A stretch of DNA of 64,000 nucleotides from Synechococcus sp. Tobar12-5m-g (lineage in GTDB: Bacteria > Cyanobacteriota > Cyanobacteriia > PCC-6307 > Cyanobiaceae), in contig NZ_JAGQBB010000004.1 of the NCBI RefSeq assembly GCF_024345415.1, positions 80,383 through 144,382 of the forward strand. The letters are read 5' to 3'. Below are positions 51,685 through 61,334 of the stretch, in pieces. Within the stretch, counting starts at the first letter, position 1, and each line of letters begins with the position of its first letter. Position numbers and translations under genes: made by a program. Under the pieces are notes generated by a model that saw nothing but the letters and a program-made list of their open reading frames with translations, searched no databases and was not told the DNA's origin.

Positions 51685-53259
51685 TCAGCCGAGGGATGCG
51701 AGGCCCGCCATGGCCTCGGTGGCGTGGCTGGCGAGGTTCTCGGCAACGGCCGTGGTGCTGGCCCCATAGAGATCAATCGCCAGGCGGGGCCAGAAGCCGA
51801 TTGCCAGGGTGGGCACCAGCAGCATCAGGCCGATCACCAGCTCGCGGGGTTTCATGTCGCCCACCACGGCCAGGGCCGGAATTCTGGGGCCGAAGAACAC
51901 CCGCCGGCACATCGACAGCAGATACACGGGGGTGAGCACGAGGCCGATGGCTGCCAGCACCACCGTGATCGTGCGGAAGCCGGTGGTGAAACCCTCGTTG
52001 CTGGTGACGCCAAGGAACACGGTGATCTCGCTGATGAAGCCGCTCATCCCCGGCAGGGCCAGGGAGGCCAGGGAACTGGCCAGGAAGAAGGCGAAGGTGA
52101 TCGGCAGCACCTTGGCCAGGCCGCCCATGTTGGGAATCGAGAGGGTTTTGGTGCGCTCGTAGAACACCCCGGTGACGAAGAACATCGAGGCGGCGATCAA
52201 GCCATGGCTGATCATCTGCAGCATGGCGCCGCTCATGCCGAGGCTGTCGATGGCGCCGATGCCCAGCAGCACGAAGCCCATGTGGCTCACCGAGCTGCAG
52301 GCGATCCGCCGCTTCACATTGTCCTGGGCGAAGGCATTGAGGGCGCCATAGATGATGTTGACGATGCCGAGCACGATCAGGGCCGGAGCCAGGATCAGGT
52401 GGGCCTCGGGCAGCATCTGGACGTTGAAGCGCAGCAGGGCGTAGCCGCCCATCTTCAGCAGCACACCGGCCAGCAGCATCGACACCGGGGCATTGGCCTC
52501 GCCGTGGGCGTCGGGCAGCCAGGTATGCAGGGGAAAGATCGGCAATTTCACGCCGAAGCCCACCAGGAAGCCGAGATAGCAGAGCAGGCCGAAACTGCCG
52601 CCGTAGGAGCGCTGGCTGAGTTCCTGCAGGTTGAGGGTGAAGCCCTCACCACCGAGGGCCAGGGCCAGGCCGCTGATCAGGATCAGCAGCGAGGCGGTGG
52701 CGGTGTAGAGGATGAACTTGGTGGCGGCATACTGGCGCTGGGCACCGCCCCAGATCGCGATCAGCAGATACACCGGCACCAGCTCCAGCTCCCAGGCCAG
52801 GAAAAAGAGCAGGAAATCCTGGGAGAGAAACACCAGCGACTGGGCCGAGGCCTGCAGGAGCAGCAGGCCGAAATAGAGGTTGGTCTTGCGGTTGATGTTC
52901 CAGCTGGCCGCCGCCGCCAGCAAGGTGACCAGCCCGCTGAGGACCACCAGGGGTGTGGAGAGCCCGTCGGCGGCGAGCGACCACTCCAGGCCGAGGAAAG
53001 GGACCCAGGCCACCCGCTCGACCAACTGCAGGCTGCTGCTGCCGCCATCGAAATGCTGGCTGAACACCCACAGCATCAGCAGCAGGTCGGCCAGAAGCAC
53101 CGCCAGGGCGACGGTGCGGGGGCCGCGGGGATCGCTGCCATCGCCAGGGAGCAGCGGCAGCACCAGGGCGCCGGAGGCAGGCAGCAGGGCGATCAGGCTG
53201 AGCCAGGGGAAGCTGGCCGGAAGGCTGGAGGCGGCCGTGAGGGGCAGAAGTGCATCCAT
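51685..53259 (-). CDS. ndhD: NAD(P)H dehydrogenase (NDH-1) subunit NdhD
   Basis: A 524-residue proton-pumping subunit of the cyanobacterial NDH-1 complex in the thylakoid membrane, with about 14 spans. Antiporter-like hallmarks are [20 protein letters not shown] with the key Glu, [21 protein letters not shown] with Lys and Asp-His, and [17 protein letters not shown]. The class (respiratory D1 or CO2-uptake D3/D4) is not certain; nearby genes do not include ndhF or cupA/B, so the D1/D2 respiratory and cyclic type is more likely. Confidence 0.95.
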   Translation of the reverse strand: MDALLPLTAASSLPASFPWLSLIALLPASGALVLPLLPGDGSDPRGPRTVALAVLLADLLLMLWVFSQHFDGGSSSLQLVERVAWVPFLGLEWSLAADGLSTPLVVLSGLVTLLAAAASWNINRKTNLYFGLLLLQASAQSLVFLSQDFLLFFLAWELELVPVYLLIAIWGGAQRQYAATKFILYTATASLLILISGLALALGGEGFTLNLQELSQRSYGGSFGLLCYLGFLVGFGVKLPIFPLHTWLPDAHGEANAPVSMLLAGVLLKMGGYALLRFNVQMLPEAHLILAPALIVLGIVNIIYGALNAFAQDNVKRRIACSSVSHMGFVLLGIGAIDSLGMSGAMLQMISHGLIAASMFFVTGVFYERTKTLSIPNMGGLAKVLPITFAFFLASSLASLALPGMSGFISEITVFLGVTSNEGFTTGFRTITVVLAAIGLVLTPVYLLSMCRRVFFGPRIPALAVVGDMKPRELVIGLMLLVPTLAIGFWPRLAIDLYGASTTAVAENLASHATEAMAGLASLG

Positions 53260-53337
53260 GGCGGCCAGGCAGGGTTCCGGGGAGGCCGGCGGTCCGGCGC
53301 TGCAGAATTTATCAGTTAAGTAGTTGTACCTACCTTT

Positions 53338-54288
53338 TCAAGGCCGGTCTTCGACTGCCTCCCAGTGGCTGCCGTGATGCTGCAGCTCCAGCACCTCCGA
53401 GCGGGAGGCGACGCCCTCCTTCTCCCAGGCCTGCACCATGGCCCGCCCCACGCTGGCCGCGTTCTCGGCGGAGGTGAGGGCCAAAAGGCTCGGACCGGCG
53501 CCGCTGATCACGCATCCCCAGGCGCCGCTGGCCAGGGCTGCCGCGTTCACTGCCAGTCCCCCCTGGATCAGGGCCCAGCGGTAGGGCTCGTGCAGCCTGT
53601 CGTGCATGCCATCGGCGATCAGATCGCCATTGCCGGTGCGCAATCCCTGCAGCAGCAGGGTGAGCGCGCCGAGGTTCACCACCGCATCGGCGATCGGCAC
53701 CTGGCGGGGCATCACCCTCCGCGCCTCGCTGGTGGGCAGGCGCAGGGCCGGAATGGCGACCACCACCTTCACCACCTCGTTCCATTCGCAGCGCACCACC
53801 CGCCAGCGGTGGGAGGCCGCCCTGGCGGTGAGGCAGAGGCCCCCCAGCATCGACGGCACCACGTTGTCGGGGTGGCCTTCGATGTCGATCGCCAGCTCCA
53901 GCAGCTTCTCCTTGCTGAGCGGGTTCCCCACCAGGGCATTGGCGCCGATCAGGCCGGCCACGATCGCCGTGGCGCTGCTGCCCAGGCCCCGGGCCGGCGG
54001 CACCGCCAGTTTCACCCGCGCTTCGAGGCCCACCGGCTCCTCACCGGCCTCCTTCCAGACCCGCCGGGCGGAGCGGTAGACGAGGTTGTCGGGGCCGCCG
54101 CGCAGGTGAGACCCCTCGCTGCCTTCGATCAGCAGATCAAAGCGCTCGCCATCCCCTTCGATGCAGCGCAGCACAAAGCGGTTGTTGAGCTCCAGGGCAG
54201 CGCCCAGGCAGTCAAAACCCGGCCCAAGGTTGGCGGTGGTGGCGGGCACATCCACCATCACCCCCTGGCCGATCCGCGGCCGCACCAT
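53338..54288 (-). CDS. thrB: Homoserine kinase
   Basis: A 316-residue GHMP-family kinase in threonine synthesis. The N-terminal VPATTANLGPGFDCLG motif, the ATP loop VPPARGLGSSATAIVAG and the C-terminal GCVISGAGPSLLAL glycine motif are all clear. Followed by glk and thrS upstream on the same strand, so the order is thrS, glk, thrB in transcription. The start is the in-frame ATG at 54288; MVDVPATT a few codons later could also serve. Confidence 0.95.
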   Translation of the reverse strand: MVRPRIGQGVMVDVPATTANLGPGFDCLGAALELNNRFVLRCIEGDGERFDLLIEGSEGSHLRGGPDNLVYRSARRVWKEAGEEPVGLEARVKLAVPPARGLGSSATAIVAGLIGANALVGNPLSKEKLLELAIDIEGHPDNVVPSMLGGLCLTARAASHRWRVVRCEWNEVVKVVVAIPALRLPTSEARRVMPRQVPIADAVVNLGALTLLLQGLRTGNGDLIADGMHDRLHEPYRWALIQGGLAVNAAALASGAWGCVISGAGPSLLALTSAENAASVGRAMVQAWEKEGVASRSEVLELQHHGSHWEAVEDRP

Positions 54289-54327
54289 GTCGTCTGCACT
54301 GCTGGAGCCAGTGTCCCACTTGCTCGA

Positions 54328-55389
54328 TCAGCTACCGCCGGCCCAGGACTCAGCCATGCCGTCCTCCAGCAGCATGCGGGCGCGGCAGGCGGCGCTGAAC
54401 AGGCCGGCCTCCGGATCGATGATCGCCATCAGGGGGATGGCCTGCAGCAGGGGGGAGAGCCGGCCCTTGGCACACAAAGGCTCGAGGAAGGCGGGGGAGC
54501 GCAGGTGATGCAGCATCTTGGGCGCTGTGCCACCGCCGAGCCAGAGGCCGCCGCGGCAGAGGCACTGCAGGGCCAGGTCACCGGCGGCACTGCCGTAGGC
54601 CCCCAGCCAGAGGGCGAGGGCTTCGGCGGCCAGGGGATCGCCCCGATCGGCCGCCGAAGCCACCGCGGCGGGCAGGTCGGGGAGGTCGCCGGCCAAGGGG
54701 TGGGAGCCGGCCGGATCCCGCTCGGCCAGCAGCCAGCGGGCCACGTGGCCGAGACCGGTGCCGCTCACCACCCGCTCCACCGAAACCCGCTCCAGGCCCA
54801 GGTCGTTGGCCAGCCAGCGCTTGAGCCGCCATTCCGCCTCGCTGCGGGGGGCGAACTCGGCGTGGGAAGCCTCGCTGGCCAGGGCGATCAGGCCGCCGGG
54901 GCCCGGCACACCGATCGCCGCCCCCAGGCCGGTGCCTGCCCCCAGGATCGCCAGGGGTGGCCCGCTGGGGTGGGCCGAGCTGCCGCCGGGGCTGGCCTTG
55001 GAGCAGGGCCCGGGCCGCAGGGGCTGCTGCTGATCGGCGGCCAGGTGGGGCAGGCCGTAGATCAGCACAGCGAAATCGTTGACCAGCTCCAGCGACTCAA
55101 GGCCGCAGGCCCCGGCCAGCGCGTCCTGGTCGAGCTGCCAGGGCAGATTGGTGACCTTAACCTGGCCGCCGATCACCGGGCCGGCCACGGCAAAACAACC
55201 GTGGCGAGGCGGCTCCTCGCCGGCAGCGGCGGCGGCGGCAAGGAAGTGGGCCACCATGGCGGCGAAATCGGCCCAGGCGCCGGAGGGGTAGCGCTGTTGG
55301 CGCAGCAACTCCAAATGGCCCGCCTGGAGGCGGTAGGTGGCCAACAGGGTCTTGGTACCGCCGATGTCGCCGGCCAGCAGGGTGGTCAT
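54328..55389 (-). CDS. glk: Glucokinase
   Basis: A 353-residue GlkA-type glucokinase phosphorylating glucose. LLAGDIGGTKTLLATYRL is the nucleotide-binding motif; GTGLGAAIG, the HAEFAPRSE motif and GGLWLGGG are conserved. It overlaps the thrS stop by 4 nt (the ATGA context), so it is placed between two threonine-related genes. With the ROK gene at 46248 this gives two candidate glucose kinases in 10 kb. Confidence 0.94.
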   Translation of the reverse strand: MTTLLAGDIGGTKTLLATYRLQAGHLELLRQQRYPSGAWADFAAMVAHFLAAAAAAGEEPPRHGCFAVAGPVIGGQVKVTNLPWQLDQDALAGACGLESLELVNDFAVLIYGLPHLAADQQQPLRPGPCSKASPGGSSAHPSGPPLAILGAGTGLGAAIGVPGPGGLIALASEASHAEFAPRSEAEWRLKRWLANDLGLERVSVERVVSGTGLGHVARWLLAERDPAGSHPLAGDLPDLPAAVASAADRGDPLAAEALALWLGAYGSAAGDLALQCLCRGGLWLGGGTAPKMLHHLRSPAFLEPLCAKGRLSPLLQAIPLMAIIDPEAGLFSAACRARMLLEDGMAESWAGGS

Positions 55390-57233
55390 GCCGCAGCGAG
55401 GGCAAGGCCGAGGGCCAGGCCGGCGGCCCGCTCCCGGTTGGCGCGGGTGGCTGCGGCGAGCAGATCAGCCACGGCCACGGCGCCGAGGTCACCGTCGCGG
55501 CGGCTGCGCAGGTTGACGGTGCCGGCCTCGGCCTCGGTCGCACCGATCACCGCCAGCAAGGGAATCTTCTGCTGTTCGCCGTTGCGGATCAGTTTGCCGA
55601 GCCGCTCACCGCTGCGATCGAGGCCGGCACGGATGCCGGCGGCCTTCAGCTGGGCCAGCAAGGTTTCGGCCACCGGCAGCACCGCATCGGTGACCGGCAG
55701 CAGCCGGATCTGCTCGGGGGCAAGCCAGAAGGGGAAATCACCGGCGTAGTTCTCCACCAGGATCCCGAAGAACCGCTCCAGGGAGCCGAAGATGGCCCGG
55801 TGGATCATGATCGGACGCTGGCGCGAGCCATCGGCGGCGATGTAGTGCAGATCGAAGCGCTCCGGCAGGTTGAAATCCAGCTGGATCGTGGAGCACTGCC
55901 AGAGGCGGCCGATCGCATCTTCGATTTTGATGTCGATCTTGGGGCCATAGAAGGCACCGCCACCTTCATCCAGCTTGTAGGCCCAGCCCTTGCGCTCCAG
56001 GGCCTCGACCAGACCGGCGGTGGCCAGCTCCCACACCGCATCGTCACCGATCGACTTGGCCGGCCGGGTGGAGAGGTGCACCTCGTAGTTGTGGAAATCG
56101 AAGGTGGAGAGGATCGTTTCGGTGAGGTTGAGCACCTCGAGGATTTCAGCGGTGATCTGCTCGGGCAGGCAGAAGATGTGGGCGTCGTCCTGGGTGAAGC
56201 CCCGCACCCGCATCAGGCCGTGCATCACGCCCGGGCGCTCGTAGCGGTAGACGGTGCCCAGCTCGGCCCAGCGAATCGGCAGCTCCCGGTAGGAGCGCAG
56301 GCGGCTGGCAAAGGTGAGCACATGGAAGGGGCAGTTCATCGGCTTGAGCTGGTACTGGCGCTCATCCACCTGCATCGGGCCAAACATGCTCTCGGCGTAG
56401 AAATCGAGGTGACCAGAGGTTTTCCAGAGGCTGAGATCGGCCACGTGGGGGGTATAGAGCAGCTCGTAGCCGGCGGCGAAGTGGGCTTCGCGCCAAAACT
56501 CCTCGATCAGCAGCCGCATGCGGGCACCCCTGGGGTGCCAGAACACCAGGCCGGCGCCGGCCTCGTCTTCGATCGAGAACAGATCCAGGTCCTTACCGAT
56601 GCGGCGGTGGTCACGGCGCAGGGCTTCGGCTTGGCGGCGCTGGTGCTCGGCCAGCTGTTCGGGCGTTTCCCATGCGGTGCCGTAGATACGCTGCAGTTGG
56701 GCCTTGGTTTCATCGCCGCGCCAATAGGCACCGGCCACGCTTTCAAGCTCGAAGGCCTTGGGGTTCAGCTCACCGGTGTGGGCCACGTGGGGCCCGGCGC
56801 AGAGGTCCCACCAGTCATCGCCAAGGGTGTAGAGGCTGATCGGCTCGGTGAGGCCGGCGAGGATTTCGAGCTTGTAAGGCTCGTTCTGGGCGCTGATGCG
56901 GCGCTCAGCCTCCTCGCGGCTCACCTCAATCCGCTCGAGGGGCAGCCGGCGGCCGATGATTCGGCCCATTTCCTTTTTGATCGCCTTGAGATCGGCCTCG
57001 GTGAAAGGCTCAGGGTTGTCGAAGTCGTAGTAGAAGCCGCACTCGGTCCAGGGCCCGATGGTCACCTGGGCGCGCGGGAAGAGCTTCTGTACGGCCATGG
57101 CAAGCACATGGCTCATCGAATGGCGGATGCGCAGCAGCTGGGGGCTCTCGCTGGTCTTCGGCAGGTGGATCGGGGTGGTGTCCGTTTTCACCCTGCGGCT
57201 GGCGGGTTCGGCTGCAGGGGGAGCGGCTGGCAC
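55386..57233 (-). CDS. thrS: Threonyl-tRNA synthetase lacking the TGS domain
   Basis: A 615-residue class II synthetase. It opens with a poorly conserved 25-residue stretch and goes straight into the editing domain (LLRIRHSMSHVLAMAVQKLF, then the DLCAGPHV zinc/editing motif). The catalytic motifs (RYERPGVMHGLMRVRGF, PFHVLTFASRLRSYRELP) and an anticodon domain follow. Cyanobacterial ThrS often lacks the N-terminal TGS domain as here. GTG 57233 is the apparent start. Coupled to glk by a 4-nt overlap. Confidence 0.96.
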   Translation of the reverse strand: MPAAPPAAEPASRRVKTDTTPIHLPKTSESPQLLRIRHSMSHVLAMAVQKLFPRAQVTIGPWTECGFYYDFDNPEPFTEADLKAIKKEMGRIIGRRLPLERIEVSREEAERRISAQNEPYKLEILAGLTEPISLYTLGDDWWDLCAGPHVAHTGELNPKAFELESVAGAYWRGDETKAQLQRIYGTAWETPEQLAEHQRRQAEALRRDHRRIGKDLDLFSIEDEAGAGLVFWHPRGARMRLLIEEFWREAHFAAGYELLYTPHVADLSLWKTSGHLDFYAESMFGPMQVDERQYQLKPMNCPFHVLTFASRLRSYRELPIRWAELGTVYRYERPGVMHGLMRVRGFTQDDAHIFCLPEQITAEILEVLNLTETILSTFDFHNYEVHLSTRPAKSIGDDAVWELATAGLVEALERKGWAYKLDEGGGAFYGPKIDIKIEDAIGRLWQCSTIQLDFNLPERFDLHYIAADGSRQRPIMIHRAIFGSLERFFGILVENYAGDFPFWLAPEQIRLLPVTDAVLPVAETLLAQLKAAGIRAGLDRSGERLGKLIRNGEQQKIPLLAVIGATEAEAGTVNLRSRRDGDLGAVAVADLLAAATRANRERAAGLALGLALAAA

Positions 57234-57618
57234 GAAAAGCGCATGAAACAGATGCCAATCCTAAGCAACGGCTCCAGCTGCAAGCCCCGCTCGCCTGGCT
57301 CGCTCGCTTCACCCGGAGGATCGAAAGTCGCTGCTGAATATCTGAGCGAAGCCTGAAACCACACTAAGAATTCTGGTGCAGTGGCTTTGTTGCAGAACGG
57401 TGGTTAAAGTTGGTGATGCTGCAGTAATCCGAGCAATGGTTATCGATTCCTTCAGCTGGAAAGTCATAAACATCTTGACAGGATGGTCGCAAAATGCTTA
57501 ATGCTTGGTATGGGTGAAAACTTTTTCCCGTTACGTGATAAGCCTGCACTTGATTACCCCGGAAGCTCCGTAAAAACCTGACTCGGAGTTATAGTGGTAT
57601 TAAGTTACCACCCCACTC
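57234..57618. other. AT-richer intergenic stretch before the transposase remnant
   Basis: About 385 bases with no convincing gene. It is visibly more AT-rich than the flanks from about 57360 on. A perfect 6-bp inverted repeat, GTGGTA at 57594-57599 and TACCAC at 57606-57611, sits just before the transposase ATG. The stretch probably includes the thrS promoter and the left end of the insertion sequence; I could not define the terminal repeat or a target duplication. Confidence 0.45.
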
Positions 57619-57898
57619 ATGGGCCGCAGCCTCATCCAGTTCCAGGAAGGGCTTTCGTTCCCACAGTTCAATGCCCTCTATGACTCTGAGGAGAAATGCG
57701 AGGCGGCGCTGGAGAAGGCGCCCTGGCCTGATGGCTTCCGCTGTCCGCGCTGTGAAAGCCAGGAACATGGAAATGTCAATGGCCGACGTCACAAGCGCTA
57801 TCCGTGTCGCCACCATTGCCGCCATCAGACAACCCTCACTGCCGGCACAATCATGGAGGCCACTAAACTGACGCTAACCTTCTATTATCTCGCCTGGC
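57619..57898 (+). mobile_element. Truncated IS1595-family transposase (N-terminal part)
   Basis: About 90 residues with the IS1595 N-terminal signature: IQFQEGLSFPQFNALYDSEE, then WPDGFRCPRCES, RRHKRYPCRHHCRHQ, TTLTAGTIMEATKLTLTFYY. The zinc ribbon has CPRC, but the second pair is CRHHC instead of the usual CxxC, one residue too long. Homology ends near 57898, where a different coding sequence (DUF4326) begins, so the catalytic DDE domain is lost. A dead element fragment marking past insertion and deletion. Confidence 0.8.
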
Positions 57899-58174
57899 CA
57901 GGTCTATGTGGGCCGGCCCACGGCGCTCGGCAATCCCTTCAGCATCGACCGGGATCGCAGCCGCGATCAGGTGATTCAGCTATATCGGGGCTGGTTGTGG
58001 CGGTAGCTGCAGGAGCCCGGTTCCCCGCAGCGTCAGGCGTTGCAGGCCTTGCTCCAGCAAGCCGCCAAGTGCCCGATCGAGCCGCTCTGCTGGTGCTCCC
58101 CGCTGGCCTGTCACGCTGAGGTGATTCGCTCCGCTCTCCACTTGCTCGCCGCGCAGGAGCGGGGCTGCGGCTGA
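57899..58174 (+). pseudogene. Remnant of a DUF4326 gene
   Basis: Read in one frame from 57899: VYVGRPTALGNPFSIDRDRS, then DQVIQLYRGWLWR, a TAG stop at 58004-58006, then LQEPGSPQRQALQALL, and LCWCSPLACHAEVIRSALHL to TGA at 58172-58174. The order (GNPF, YRxWL, LxCWC-PxxCH) matches the DUF4326 family, a small protein found in phages and bacteria. The start has been lost at the transposase junction and the TAG could derive from CAG. The function of the family is not known. Confidence 0.7.
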
Positions 58175-58462
58175 TCGCGGCCGATGCCGAAGCCGAGCAC
58201 AGCGGCAAAGCAGGCTTGAATCACCAGGGCTTACCCCCCTCAGGTACGTCTCCAGCTCCACCTTGCGGATCACCCGCGACTCGGGCTGGTTGCTGATCTG
58301 CAGCTGGGAGGCACCGACCCGCGCCGTCAAGCGCCAGGGTCCAGGAGGTCCCTGTGGCGGCGGTGGTGGCGCCACAGGGGCCACAACCGGATCGGCCGGT
58401 GAAGTGACCAGCGGGCGCTCACCCAGCACCGAGGCGAGCAGATCACGAGTACCAGGAGGCAT
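57980..58462 (-). CDS. Uncertain ORF with Pro-rich N-terminus
   Basis: A 160-codon frame. The first about 75 residues look coding: PPGTRDLLASVLGERPLVTS, a Pro run, then WRLTARVGASQLQISNQPES and RVIRKVELETYL. The rest is antisense to the DUF4326 remnant and is probably read-through of unrelated sequence. It may be a 3'-truncated gene whose true end was deleted near 58230. No family is recognised. Confidence 0.3.
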   Translation of the reverse strand: MPPGTRDLLASVLGERPLVTSPADPVVAPVAPPPPPQGPPGPWRLTARVGASQLQISNQPESRVIRKVELETYLRGVSPGDSSLLCRCARLRHRPRSAAAPLLRGEQVESGANHLSVTGQRGAPAERLDRALGGLLEQGLQRLTLRGTGLLQLPPQPAPI

Positions 58463-58544
58463 CAGCGCAGCTGCAAGACGTCAACACCCCTTGCCAGGGC
58501 CGGCCGTGGCCTGGCAAGGGGGCTTGAACACAAGGAGTTCAGCC

Positions 58545-58790
58545 ATGCCCACCACCATGATCAGCGCCAGATCGATGAAGACCCCGGCTCAGATCGCCCG
58601 GGTTCACGCCAAGCCCCGCAGCGGGGTCTGGCCCCAGCAGGTGGTCGGAGCACCGGGTGTTGCCTTCTCCGTCGCCATGGCCCCCACGCGGGGCAGCTTC
58701 GATCGGCAGATGACCAAAGCAACCCCGTCGCGGCCGTCACGGATTCGGCGCACCGGCGGTTGGAGCAGCGGTGATCTGCTGCGGGACTGA
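58545..58790 (+). CDS. Small basic protein with strong ribosome binding site
   Basis: An 81-residue protein from ATG 58545, preceded by AAGGAG at 58532-58537 with a 7-nt spacer, one of the best Shine-Dalgarno sequences in the window. It is rich in Arg, Ser, Thr and Pro (PTTMISARSMKTPAQIARVH; SRPSRIRRTGGWSSGDLLRD) and low in acidic residues. No membrane span and no known family. A palindrome 54 nt after the stop (58844-58862) may end its transcript. It lies in the accessory scar and could be a recently acquired gene. Confidence 0.6.
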   Translation: MPTTMISARSMKTPAQIARVHAKPRSGVWPQQVVGAPGVAFSVAMAPTRGSFDRQMTKATPSRPSRIRRTGGWSSGDLLRD

Positions 58791-58843
58791 CCCCCTGGGG
58801 AACAATCGCTGGGGCTTCCTCATGGTCGCCCCTCGGGCAAGGG

Positions 58844-58862
58844 CTGACGCTGGCAGCGTCAG
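58844..58862 (+). terminator. Hairpin after the small basic gene
   Basis: A perfect 8-bp inverted repeat CTGACGCT / AGCGTCAG with loop GGC lies between 58790 and the convergent pgi end. There is no T-tract, so intrinsic termination is likely weak; the symmetrical stem could serve both strands. Confidence 0.5.
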
Positions 58863-58980
58863 GTTGGCTCAAGCAATGCCGATCTGACCATGGGCTGGCA
58901 TGGCTCTGTGCCTCTTGCGTCAACTGGCGGCCGGCATGCGGGCAGAACGATCGGCAAGGTGGACAGAGAGGTGGTGAGCC

Positions 58981-60579
58981 TTACGACTTCAGAGCGGGTT
59001 GTCTGTGGCGGAAGCGCAGGGAGTCGGGACGGGAAGGATCTCCGCTGGTTTCGATCCCGGGGTCGTTGGCAGCCCGGTGGCGTAGCACCTGGTAGACGGT
59101 TTCAATTCGATCGCTGGCGTCGGCATCCGCTGCCAGCTCCTGCAGAGAGCGAGGGGAGTCGGAGGACTGCAGCACCTCTAAAACACGGCTTTGGAGCGCA
59201 AGGATCGCAGCGGCAGCCTTCTTGCCCGCCTCGACGCCGGGCTGGTGGTAAGCGTTGATATTCACCAGTGAGGCGTAGTAACCCACTGCCCGCTCGTAGA
59301 GCGCGATCAATGCCCCAACCCGCTGACCATCGACGCGGGGGATCGTGATCGTGATCGAGCCGCGATCGTTCTCGTGCAGGGCTTGACGTGTGCCCAGCAG
59401 GAAGCCGGAGAGGAAATCCCCGGAAGTCACGCCTTGCTCCACATCGATCGAGTCGCCACAGCGGTCTTCCAGCACCTCAATGAAGGTGGCGAAGAAGTTG
59501 GGGATCCCCTCCCGCAACTGCTGCACATAGGCGTGCTGGTCGGTGGAACCCTTGTTGCCGTAGACGGCCAGGCCCTGATGCACGATGCGGCCGTCAAGGT
59601 CGCGCTCCTTGCCGAGCGATTCCATCACCAGCTGCTGCAGGTAACGGCTGAACAGCAGCAGGCTGTCCTTGTAGGGCAACACAACCATGTCCTTGCTGCC
59701 GCGACCCTCTCCGGCGCAGTGCCAGCAGAGGGCGAGCAGCACCGCCGGGTTGCCGCGGATGTCGCGCACGCGGGTGGCGGCATCCATCATCCGCGCCCCC
59801 TCCAGCAGGTCCTGGATTTGGATGCCCTGCAGCGCTGCCGGCAGCAGGCCAACGGCCGAGAGCTCCGAGGTGCGGCCGCCCACCCAGTCGTGCATGGCGA
59901 ACTCGCCCAGCCAGTGCTCGTGCCGTGCAAGATCGTCCATGCGACTGCCCGGCATCGTGATCGCCACGGCGTGGCGGGTGAAATCGAGACCCTCCCGCTC
60001 GAAGGCATGCCTCACTTCGAGCATGCCGTTTCGCGGTTCCGGTGTGCCACCGGACTTGCTGGTGTCGATGACCAGGGTGCTGCTCAAGCGACCCTCCAGG
60101 CCGGCCAGCACCCGGTCGATCCCGGCCGGGTCGGTGTTGTCGATGAAGTGGATCTTCAGGGGTGGCTGATCCGGTGCCAGGGCCGCCGCCACAAACTGGG
60201 GCCCAAGCGCCGAGCCGCCGATCCCGATCGCCAACAGGTCGGTGAAGCGGTCTGCTTCAGGGGGGGTGATCCGCCCGAGGTGGATATCAGTGGCAAACTC
60301 CACGATCGCATCAAAACCGCTGCTGATCGCCTCTCTGATTTCGAGGCTAGGGGCGCGCTGCGGATCGCGCAACCAGTAGTGCCCCACCATCCGATTTTCA
60401 TCCGGATTGGCGATGGCACCAGCCTCGAGGGCCTCCATGGCATCGAAGGCGCGCTCAAAGTCGCCTCTGAGCCGGGTGAGATCCGCCTCCTCCACTCCCA
60501 TTCGGCTGACATCGAGATAGAGATCAAGTTCAGGGAGGTGAACCAGCCAATCTTGGTAGCGCTGCCAGGTCTTGTTCAT
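58981..60579 (-). CDS. pgi: Glucose-6-phosphate isomerase
   Basis: A 532-residue enzyme interconverting glucose-6-P and fructose-6-P. The sugar-binding [17 protein letters not shown] and SIS-type [13 protein letters not shown] motifs are clear, as is [19 protein letters not shown] with the active-site His and an essential Gln region. It is the cyanobacterial long form. With glk, the ROK kinase and the GH13 gene it puts several glucose-polymer steps in a 10-kb stretch. Confidence 0.96.
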   Translation of the reverse strand: MNKTWQRYQDWLVHLPELDLYLDVSRMGVEEADLTRLRGDFERAFDAMEALEAGAIANPDENRMVGHYWLRDPQRAPSLEIREAISSGFDAIVEFATDIHLGRITPPEADRFTDLLAIGIGGSALGPQFVAAALAPDQPPLKIHFIDNTDPAGIDRVLAGLEGRLSSTLVIDTSKSGGTPEPRNGMLEVRHAFEREGLDFTRHAVAITMPGSRMDDLARHEHWLGEFAMHDWVGGRTSELSAVGLLPAALQGIQIQDLLEGARMMDAATRVRDIRGNPAVLLALCWHCAGEGRGSKDMVVLPYKDSLLLFSRYLQQLVMESLGKERDLDGRIVHQGLAVYGNKGSTDQHAYVQQLREGIPNFFATFIEVLEDRCGDSIDVEQGVTSGDFLSGFLLGTRQALHENDRGSITITIPRVDGQRVGALIALYERAVGYYASLVNINAYHQPGVEAGKKAAAAILALQSRVLEVLQSSDSPRSLQELAADADASDRIETVYQVLRHRAANDPGIETSGDPSRPDSLRFRHRQPALKS

Positions 60580-60704
60580 GGGGAGAAGCCGCCGTCAAGT
60601 GCGGGTGAGGGGATGGGCTGGGCTGGGCTGAAGCGATGGAGTGGAGAAACAATCCTCAAGTAAGCCGGAACAGGTGTCCGGGATTCGAAGACCCAGGGGG
60701 CGGC

Positions 60705-61334
60705 TCAGGACGTCCGCTCAGGATTGAGATCCAGGGGGGCGTTCCAGCAACGAATGGCCGGCACCCCCCGATACCAGGCGAGAACGGAGAGGGTGGATGG
60801 ATCGAGCGTGAAGTGGGACCCTCCGGCGGTCGGCAAGCCGATCCAGCGGGCGCCGAACACCCGCAGGACATGGCCGTGGGCGAAAAGAGCCACCGGACCA
60901 TCCACCGCCCGCACCCGCTCAATCACCCGATCCACCCGGGCACCGATGGCCTGCGGCGACTCCCCACCAGGACAACCATCGCGGAACACCAACCAGTCGG
61001 GGGCATCCACCCGGATCTCCGCCGGGGTGAGGCCCTCATAAGAGCCATAGTCCCACTCACAGAGATCGGGTTCGATGAGGGCGCGGCCGCCTAGACCGGC
61101 CAGCTCGCAGGTGTCCCGCGCCCGGCGCAGGGGGCTGCAGAGCACCTGCTTGAAGTCCCGGCTTGCCAGGGCAGAGGTCAGCCCACGTGCCACCTCCTCG
61201 CCATGCGCTGTGAGGGGGATATCCGTGAGGCCGGTGTGCTGCCCGGAGAGGCTCCATGCGGTTTCTCCGTGACGCACGAGCACCACCTCAGAGTGGCAGC
61301 CAGCGGAGGGGGACGACGACGCAGGCGAGGCCAT
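60705..61334 (-). CDS. Histidine phosphatase family protein (phosphoglycerate-mutase-like)
   Basis: A 209-residue branch 1 histidine phosphatase. The phosphorylated His is in VVLVRHGETAWS, the second catalytic His in VALFAHGHVLRVFG, and the Glu of the substrate pocket is in LCEWDYGSYEGLTP. The family includes cofactor-dependent mutases and broad sugar-phosphate phosphatases; the RHGE motif with the short length suits a phosphatase. Its ATG overlaps the stop of the preceding small gene (TGATG). Confidence 0.9.
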   Translation of the reverse strand: MASPASSSPSAGCHSEVVLVRHGETAWSLSGQHTGLTDIPLTAHGEEVARGLTSALASRDFKQVLCSPLRRARDTCELAGLGGRALIEPDLCEWDYGSYEGLTPAEIRVDAPDWLVFRDGCPGGESPQAIGARVDRVIERVRAVDGPVALFAHGHVLRVFGARWIGLPTAGGSHFTLDPSTLSVLAWYRGVPAIRCWNAPLDLNPERTS

